From Chitinophaga pinensis (GTDB lineage: Bacteria; Bacteroidota; Bacteroidia; UKL13-3), in the NCBI GenBank assembly GCA_945875195.1, contig CAMCJW010000001.1, positions 1-60,534 of the forward strand: a stretch of DNA of 60,534 bases, given 5' to 3'. This document shows positions 51,849 to 57,903 of this stretch, piece after piece. How positions within the stretch are numbered: position 1 is the stretch's first letter; every line of letters begins with the position of its first letter. Both the position numbers and the translations under genes were made by a program. The notes under the pieces are model-generated. The model saw only the letters and a list, made by a program, of their open reading frames with translations, ran no database searches and had not been told where the DNA came from.

Positions 51849-52637
51849 TTAGGTGCTGGCAGTTGTTCTTTCTGTCAATTGTCGGTAAACACCGTTCCAC
51901 AATTCAATTCTTTGTTTCAAGGAATGTATAACTGATTCTTCTGCTTCTTTCCAATATTGCTCGTTGTCATTACAAAGATTGGCCGTCATTTGTAAGGCAA
52001 GGTTACTGTGGTGGTCACCATCTACTTCGATGTGCCTTTCTATATAATATTTAAAGACAGAGATATCATCAGGAAAGTTCTTGTGCATTTCATTTATTAT
52101 GGAGATAAACATACCTGGGATTAAATCTTCACGGCCAAAGGTAAAAATGGCTGATTGCAAATACGCTTTATCACTCTCAATAACTTTAAAAGTAAAATCA
52201 ACAAAATCTTGTGCTTCCTTTGGAGTGCCTGAGGATAAATAAGCGGAGTTGAAGTCGCTGGTATTTTTCAATACGCTTGTAAAAACTTCAATTTTAGTTG
52301 TATCAGCTCCACATTGTTTCATGGCGTCTAAGTATAATTCAAAATGGCTTTTCCTAACACCATTTAGGTCTACGTCTGATTCTTCACCTACAACTATTTC
52401 GTTAATAAGATACCTTGTGTCTGCAGTTCCTTTGGGAAACCAAGGAACAGAGGTACAAGTTAAGTTACGCTGTAACGTTTTTAATAACGACATAAAGTCC
52501 CAAACTGCGTAAACGTGGAATTGCATAAATACTTTTAAGTCGTCTATATCTTTAATTGCTGAATAAACTTTATGATTAATAATCTCTTGTCTTAAGGGTT
52601 CAATTGCTTTTTTAATTTTTTCAATTTGAGTACTCAT
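51849..52637 (-). CDS. DUF3050 protein, haem-oxygenase-like fold with a predicted di-metal site
   Basis: 262 residues, no signal peptide. FHVYAVWDFMSLLKTLQ (40-56) and the helical content fit the haem-oxygenase/TenA-like superfamily. Residues 202-209, HIEVDGDH, form HxxxDxxH, the pattern of CADD-type di-iron enzymes. Further candidate ligands are E85 or E86, H98 and E170. It is the first gene of the minus-strand group with crtY::blh (154 bases on) and rhodopsin. The reaction is unknown. A role in retinal or carotenoid chemistry is an inference from position. Confidence 0.82.
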   Translation of the reverse strand: MSTQIEKIKKAIEPLRQEIINHKVYSAIKDIDDLKVFMQFHVYAVWDFMSLLKTLQRNLTCTSVPWFPKGTADTRYLINEIVVGEESDVDLNGVRKSHFELYLDAMKQCGADTTKIEVFTSVLKNTSDFNSAYLSSGTPKEAQDFVDFTFKVIESDKAYLQSAIFTFGREDLIPGMFISIINEMHKNFPDDISVFKYYIERHIEVDGDHHSNLALQMTANLCNDNEQYWKEAEESVIHSLKQRIELWNGVYRQLTERTTAST

Positions 52638-52860
52638 TTTTGCTTTTTGTTTTTCAGAACAACATTTAAATTTAACTAATGTTTGAATTTCTATGCCAAT
52701 TTGTGAATTCCAATTCCAAAATCTTATAATGCAATTAATTCGTTTAAATACTTGGTTAAGGAATAAATAGCACGTGAATAGAATTTAACTAATATTTAAT
52801 GCGTTTTTGCTGAGGAGCTACTCATTTGTTTAATTTATTGGAAACAATTTTAGAACTTTT

Positions 52861-52890
52861 TTTGAATTATCATTTGAACATGTAAATTTG
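52861..52890 (+). promoter_or_regulatory. Strong Bacteroidota promoter of the zinc-ribbon gene
   Basis: TTTG (52861-52864), 18 bases, then TAAATTTG (52883-52890): an exact consensus match. The predicted start point is within a base or two of the ATG at 52897, implying a nearly leaderless mRNA. Confidence 0.7.
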
Positions 52891-52896
52891 ATTTAT

Positions 52897-53118
52897 ATGA
52901 TAACTGAATGCCCCTTATGCGATTCGATAGTTCCTATTAACACAGAGCTGCTGCTTAAATTAAAAGAAAATGGCATTAAATGCCCAAGCTGCAAAAAATA
53001 TTTTAGTCCCAATAATTCAGAATTAGAAAAAGCTGAGCTAAAAATTGAAGAACTAAAAGACGAACTGATTATAAATAATAGCTTGAAAAATATTCACAGG
53101 CTGTTCGACGATTGTTAA
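52897..53118 (+). CDS. Small zinc-ribbon protein with coiled-coil tail
   Basis: 73 residues: two CxxC pairs, CPLC (5-8) and CPSC (33-36), form a zinc ribbon. After it, residues about 44-65 (NNSELEKAELKIEELKDELI) look like a short coiled coil that could dimerise. Function unknown; possibly regulatory. Divergent from DUF3050. The ATG is at 52897. An in-frame TTG at 52888 lies in the -7 box of the promoter and is not the start. Confidence 0.75.
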   Translation: MITECPLCDSIVPINTELLLKLKENGIKCPSCKKYFSPNNSELEKAELKIEELKDELIINNSLKNIHRLFDDC

Positions 53119-53416
53119 TGAATCTTAAACAGTCTTTTTTCACTGACAATGTTAGCATTGAACCTAGCCTTAGCAAGATTACTTGTTAACTCGTCCATCA
53201 TCAGTAAAATTAAAACTTATTCGAAGTTTCATTTTGGTCATTTTGTAGGAAACTCATTTGAATATGCAAAATTGAACGCTTAGGTTTGGCCTACCTTATT
53301 ATTAGCTTATAATACAACACATAAATATGGCAAAAAGATTGGTTGATAATCATTCGAAATATTACCAATACCCGAAAAGAATAAAACCGAAAATTTCCCG
53401 TTTTTTTTATTTAGGC
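53119..53416. other. Intergenic stretch with no convincing gene
   Basis: About 300 AT-rich bases between the zinc-ribbon gene and the metK promoter. Two very short open frames (23 and 34 codons, from about 53118 and 53326) lack a promoter or a recognisable product. No repeat, tRNA or hairpin stands out. Confidence 0.4.
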
Positions 53417-53446
53417 TTTGTTTTTTATTAAATTCCAATACTTTTG
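53417..53446 (+). promoter_or_regulatory. Promoter of metK
   Basis: TTTG at 53417-53420, 18 bases, then TACTTTTG (53439-53446), an exact match to TAnnTTTG. Transcription should begin near 53450 and give a leader of about 165 bases before the metK ATG. Confidence 0.7.
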
Positions 53447-53448
53447 CA

Positions 53449-53561
53449 CTGCATTAAGAATTCTGCACAGGTGTAGGATGCCAACCGGGAAGAACACCAC
53501 GGTGGTAAAACAATGCGGACTTTCTTGTCAAATATAGTTCCTAGATATCTGCGGAGAGTCC
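53449..53561 (+). ncRNA. Candidate structured 5' leader RNA of metK
   Basis: The metK leader can form CTGCATT (53449-53455) with AATGCGG (53512-53518), enclosing GGTGT (53470-53474) with ACACC (53494-53498), and next to it GGACTTTC (53517-53524) with GAGAGTCC (53554-53561). The first and third stems share two bases, so they may compete. The segment is clearly more GC-rich than the surrounding intergenic DNA, as expected for a conserved RNA. Its place in front of the SAM synthetase gene suggests a SAM-responsive switch, but the sequence does not match the SAM-I, SAM-II or other cores I know. Class not assigned. Confidence 0.5.
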
Positions 53562-53615
53562 TCATAGTTTGCTTAATCGTTTAATTTGAACCATTAAAAA
53601 AACATATAAAAAAAC

Positions 53616-54869
53616 ATGGCTTATTTATTCACGTCAGAGTCCGTTAGTGAAGGACACCCAGACAAAGTTGCCGATCAAATATCGGATGCATTAATTGATA
53701 ATTTCCTGGCATTCGACCCAGAGTCGAAGGTGGCTTGTGAAACCCTTGTTACTACCGGTTTAGTAGTACTTGCTGGTGAAGTTAAATCTAAGGCATACTT
53801 AGATGTACAAGAAATTGCCCGTGGTGTTATTGGCAAAATTGGTTATACCAAAAGCGAATACATGTTTGAGGCCAATTCATGTGGAATTATCTCTGCCATC
53901 CATGAGCAATCTGCCGATATCAACCAAGGTGTTGATCGCAAGAAAAAGCAAGATCAAGGTGCCGGCGACCAAGGTATGATGTTTGGTTATGCAACCAACG
54001 AAACTGCAGACTACATGCCTTTGGCCTTAGACTTAGCCCATAAAATATTAATTGAGCTTGCTGCCCTCCGTCGCGAGAACAAAGCAATTAAATACTTGCG
54101 CCCAGATGCTAAAAGCCAGGTTACTTTAGAGTATGATGACAACAACAACCCAGTTCGCATTGAGGCTATTGTGCTTTCAACTCAGCACGATGATTTTGAT
54201 AAAGAGCCTAAAATGTTGGCTAAAATCAAAGAGGATATCGTTAAGATTTTAATCCCTCGCGTAAAAACCAAATACAAAAAATTCGCCCATTTGTTTAATG
54301 ATAAAATTACTTACCATATCAATCCTACAGGTAAGTTTGTAATTGGTGGTCCACATGGCGATACCGGTTTAACTGGTCGTAAGATTATTGTTGATACATA
54401 CGGTGGTAAAGGTGCACACGGTGGTGGAGCTTTCTCTGGTAAAGATCCTTCAAAAGTTGACCGTTCTGCTGCTTATGCAACCCGTCACATTGCTAAAAAC
54501 CTAGTTGCTGCTGGTGTTTGTACTGAAGTATTGGTACAAGTATCTTATGCTATTGGTGTAAAAGATCCAATGGGTATTTTCATCGAAACTTATGGTACTT
54601 CTAAAGTAAATATGACTGATGGTCAAATTGCTAAGGTGGTAGAAAAATTGTTCGATATGACTCCTTATGGTATCGAAACTCGTTTGAAATTGCGTAATCC
54701 TATCTATAGCGAAACTGCTGCTTACGGGCACATGGGTCGTAAAAATGAAATTGTTACCAAGAAGTTTAAAGGACCAGATGGTAAAGACCACTCATTTAAA
54801 GTTGAGTTATTTACTTGGGAAAAATTAGACATGGTTGATGCTGTTAAAAAAGCATTTAAAATCAAATAG
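53616..54869 (+). CDS. metK: S-adenosylmethionine synthetase
   Basis: Makes SAM from methionine and ATP. 417 residues. The start MAYLFTSESVSEGHPDKVADQISDA, the GAGDQGMMFGYATNET hexapeptide region, and GGGAFSGKDPSKVDRSAAYATRH are the diagnostic MetK motifs, and the active-site His in EGHPDK and the K/D metal and phosphate ligands are in place. The gene has its own promoter and a structured leader, and ends at a bidirectional terminator. Confidence 0.98.
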   Translation: MAYLFTSESVSEGHPDKVADQISDALIDNFLAFDPESKVACETLVTTGLVVLAGEVKSKAYLDVQEIARGVIGKIGYTKSEYMFEANSCGIISAIHEQSADINQGVDRKKKQDQGAGDQGMMFGYATNETADYMPLALDLAHKILIELAALRRENKAIKYLRPDAKSQVTLEYDDNNNPVRIEAIVLSTQHDDFDKEPKMLAKIKEDIVKILIPRVKTKYKKFAHLFNDKITYHINPTGKFVIGGPHGDTGLTGRKIIVDTYGGKGAHGGGAFSGKDPSKVDRSAAYATRHIAKNLVAAGVCTEVLVQVSYAIGVKDPMGIFIETYGTSKVNMTDGQIAKVVEKLFDMTPYGIETRLKLRNPIYSETAAYGHMGRKNEIVTKKFKGPDGKDHSFKVELFTWEKLDMVDAVKKAFKIK

Positions 54870-54888
54870 TTTTTGGTTCAAACCGAAT

Positions 54889-54927
54889 AAAAAAGGCAGT
54901 GAAGAGAAATCTACACTGCCTTTTTTT
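54889..54927. terminator. Bidirectional terminator between metK and the amylase gene
   Basis: GGCAGTG (54895-54901) pairs with CACTGCC (54914-54920), flanked by A-run on the left and T-run on the right. It serves metK on the plus strand and the amylase gene on the minus strand. Confidence 0.85.
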
Positions 54928-54943
54928 ATGAGTCTATTTTAAG

Positions 54944-57757
54944 CTAATCTATCATCAACTTAACAACTTGATTGCGTTCTCCAGATTTTACATGCAACAA
55001 ATACAAACCGCTTGAGAGGCCAGTGTTCTCAATATAAACCTGATTGCTGTTTCCATTAAAAGTTCTCTGAAAATGCTGTCTTCCATTTACATCAAATAAG
55101 GTAATTTCATCAATTATATCCTTATCTGAATGCACATAGAAATTGCCTGTTGATGGATTTGGAAATACTTTAAACGTTGAAACCGATGTTTCATTTAAAC
55201 CTATAGGGTTTTGTGGGATTTTGTTGTTCAACTTTTTATCGGTATACACCAAATATTGACCCGGTGTTAATGGAATGCTCTGGTTCAATGCGGTTACATT
55301 GAGCGAATCGCCTGTCATATAATTGTACCACCAACCTAGGTGTTGAAATCCAGGTGCCATGCTGATATTAATCACATCAAAATTGCCAACTATTATGGTA
55401 TTGAGGCTGTCATGGGTAACTTTTAAAAACTTTCCAGTTCCTAAAATGCTACTAAAAATATAGTTATCAGAAGTAAATGATACGTGTTGTTTTAACCTAG
55501 CCAATTCACCAACAGCATCAAGCACTGCAACCCTTTCAGGCACTTTTAAATACTCCCATTTAAATGGCTTATTACCTGTTCTTCCATTGGTATTAATTGA
55601 AACCTCATAACCCAATTCTCCTCCTTGCCACAGCATTTTTGGACCTCTCAATGGAATTAATAAGGCGTGGTAAGCGGCGGCTCTTTTAAGCGCTGTATTC
55701 AAGTTTTTAGTGCTATAAGTTCCGCTAGTGTTGCCATAAGTTAAACAAGTAAACATTACGCGTTCCTCATCATGACTTTCGGCATAAGTAACCAAGTTAG
55801 GATTGGCAAAAGTGCGTGATTTGTAATCGCCCCAGCTTAAGTTGGCCTTAGAATTATTGTATCCCATTAAAGCTTCCGCATAGTTTTCTGTCATTTTTCC
55901 CCAAAGCATAAAACCGGCATTGGCCAATATTTTTTCTTCGGCATTTTCTCCCAAATGCTCTAAAATTAAATAGGCATCAGGAGCATATTTCACCACCTCA
56001 CCTTTTATCCTATTTAAGATATCTATTCTGCTTTGGTCAAAAGCATTCCAAGCACCAACATCTGTGCCTGTATTCTTTTGCGTAAATCCTTTCGACAAAT
56101 CAAAACGATAGCCATCTATCTTATATTCTGTGAGCCAATATTTCAAGTTTCTATCTACAAAATCCTTGGTCGGCTGGGCTTCGTGGTTATAATCATAACC
56201 AACTCCATAAGGGTGTTTATCTACCTGGTTGAACCAAGGATTTTGCGCCGTTGGTTGTCCGTAAGGACCTAAGGTTGGATCAAAATACATTCTTACCTGA
56301 GGGTTTTGGCCAAAGGAATGGTTGTAAACAACATCAAAAACTACTGCAATTCCCTCTTGGTGACAAGCATCAATAAAAGCTTTCAAATCGTTTTTGGTGC
56401 CATAATATTTGTCGGGAGCAAAAATAAATGAGGTATTATACCCCCAGCTTTCATTGCCCTCAAACTCCATAATTGGCATCAATTGAACACAATTTATTCC
56501 GGCTCTTTTTAAGTAACTAATGGTATCTTTTAATGTTTTGTAATCATGAGCGCCAATAAAATCTCTTAACAATAATTCATAAATGACTAACTGCTCGCTC
56601 TTAGGCTTATTAAAGGTATTGGTTTTCCATAGATAAGGAACTTGTGCTGTTTGCAATACAGAAACAATTTCGGTGGTTTTTCCCGTTGGATAAGGCATCA
56701 AATTAGGGTAAGTACTTGGTGCAATCCACTTATCGTTGTTGGGGTCAAGAACCTTATCTGCATAAACATCTGCTACCCGCATTTGCAGATCATCAATGCT
56801 GTACTGAAACCCATATTCCTTGCCACTTGTTAAGCCATTAATCGTGAGCCAAAACCTAGTGCCATCAGGAGTTCGGTTCATGATATAATTAGGATTGTAT
56901 TCCCAATTTGTAAAATCACCTATAACATAAATGTAGCTTTTATTAGGTGCAAAAATTTGAAGTGTTACAGAAGTATCACTGATATAATTAATACCGTCAA
57001 TTACCCCATTTGGAGATACAGCAACATTGGAATATTGGCGTTGCATAATATAGCTGGTATCATAGCTTTTGGTAATCCCGTTGTCTCCTTCTAAAACAAT
57101 ATTTATTCGGCCTGAACCAATATCTGAGAAGCGCATTTTTTGAGAGATGACACTATCGTTGGTAACAGAGGCTATTTGTGTACCATTAGCAAAAATCTTT
57201 ATGGCCGATTTAACAGAGGCCGTTCCCAAAAAGCTCACGCTATCTGTTGGCAAATAAAAACTTGCCTTGTTAGGTGAATTCAATTTTACTTGAAAACCGC
57301 CCTGATTGATATCCAAAAATATGTCGCCTCCAGAGGCTGTTTTGCCCGTTTTTGAACCATCAGCATTTCTAAAAACCAAAGCCAATTTTAAAACTGTTTC
57401 GTTAGCAGGTACACCGTAAAAAGTTTTAATATTCCCAATATTCAAGGTATATAAATTGCTTGAACCAACTCTTGTTAGCAGGGCCTTAGGCAAATTGGTG
57501 GTCCAATTGGTTAATACATATTTCCAATCGCTACCCGAAGTACTTAAAGTGGTAATTACTCCCGTATGGGCATATATAACCGACTCTCCCAACAAACCTG
57601 CATTTCCTTTTGAGGCATCATAGGTTAACACCACATTGTTATCAGAGCTTGTAGCAAATGGTGGGGAGATAGCAACAATTTGTTGTGCACTTAAATTATA
57701 AGCAGAGAATAAAAACAATAAACCAAAAACAACTTTACTAAAAAATAACCTATTCAT
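54944..57757 (-). CDS. Secreted alpha-amylase-family (GH13) enzyme with T9SS sorting domain
   Basis: 937 residues. Signal peptide to about residue 25 (LSAQ). An N-terminal beta-sandwich region (about 25-150), an Ig-like segment (155-240), a starch-binding CBM48/E-set-like domain (about 258-330), and the GH13 barrel (about 390-760) with FDVVYNH (474-480), GYRFD with nucleophile D553, acid/base E600 in LILEH, and SHDEE (661-665) with D663. Residues 860-937 (FKVFPNPSTGNFYV...GLYLLHVKSG) are the type A T9SS sorting domain, so it is exported to the cell surface or medium to cut alpha-glucans. Exact specificity (amylase, pullulanase or branching type) is not determined. Confidence 0.93.
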   Translation of the reverse strand: MNRLFFSKVVFGLLFLFSAYNLSAQQIVAISPPFATSSDNNVVLTYDASKGNAGLLGESVIYAHTGVITTLSTSGSDWKYVLTNWTTNLPKALLTRVGSSNLYTLNIGNIKTFYGVPANETVLKLALVFRNADGSKTGKTASGGDIFLDINQGGFQVKLNSPNKASFYLPTDSVSFLGTASVKSAIKIFANGTQIASVTNDSVISQKMRFSDIGSGRINIVLEGDNGITKSYDTSYIMQRQYSNVAVSPNGVIDGINYISDTSVTLQIFAPNKSYIYVIGDFTNWEYNPNYIMNRTPDGTRFWLTINGLTSGKEYGFQYSIDDLQMRVADVYADKVLDPNNDKWIAPSTYPNLMPYPTGKTTEIVSVLQTAQVPYLWKTNTFNKPKSEQLVIYELLLRDFIGAHDYKTLKDTISYLKRAGINCVQLMPIMEFEGNESWGYNTSFIFAPDKYYGTKNDLKAFIDACHQEGIAVVFDVVYNHSFGQNPQVRMYFDPTLGPYGQPTAQNPWFNQVDKHPYGVGYDYNHEAQPTKDFVDRNLKYWLTEYKIDGYRFDLSKGFTQKNTGTDVGAWNAFDQSRIDILNRIKGEVVKYAPDAYLILEHLGENAEEKILANAGFMLWGKMTENYAEALMGYNNSKANLSWGDYKSRTFANPNLVTYAESHDEERVMFTCLTYGNTSGTYSTKNLNTALKRAAAYHALLIPLRGPKMLWQGGELGYEVSINTNGRTGNKPFKWEYLKVPERVAVLDAVGELARLKQHVSFTSDNYIFSSILGTGKFLKVTHDSLNTIIVGNFDVINISMAPGFQHLGWWYNYMTGDSLNVTALNQSIPLTPGQYLVYTDKKLNNKIPQNPIGLNETSVSTFKVFPNPSTGNFYVHSDKDIIDEITLFDVNGRQHFQRTFNGNSNQVYIENTGLSSGLYLLHVKSGERNQVVKLMID

Positions 57758-57849
57758 AACATGGTATAATTATACGTGTAACATCAACAAAGTAAGACAA
57801 ATCAGGCCGCTTTTCAAAATTAGTATGGTTCCGTTTTTGTCATTTTTGC

Positions 57850-57879
57850 TTGCTGTAATGTTCCTTTTTTTTATCTTAG
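57850..57879 (+). promoter_or_regulatory. Putative promoter of the SprB-repeat gene
   Basis: TTG (57850-57852), 19 bases, then TATCTTAG (57872-57879), near TAnnTTTG. Predicted start about 57885, some 20 bases before the ATG. Confidence 0.4.
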
Positions 57880-57903
57880 CAGCAACTAACAAATTTTACT
57901 CCT

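Noticed and set aside
53326..53430. 34-codon open frame upstream of metK
   Set aside because: It overlaps the metK promoter, is strongly basic and AT-driven, and has no relatives that I recognise.
53449..53561. SAM-I or SAM-II riboswitch in front of metK
   Set aside because: The gene context invites it, but the conserved cores of both classes are missing on inspection. I list it only as a structured leader of unknown class.
6672..54890. Recurrent GGTTYRAACC-like words (for example near 6672, 21320, 45550, 54875)
   Set aside because: Most are inside coding sequence as Leu-Asn-Leu or Leu-Glu-Pro codons (TTGAACCTA and the like). I see no fixed spacing or link to promoters, so codon choice explains them.
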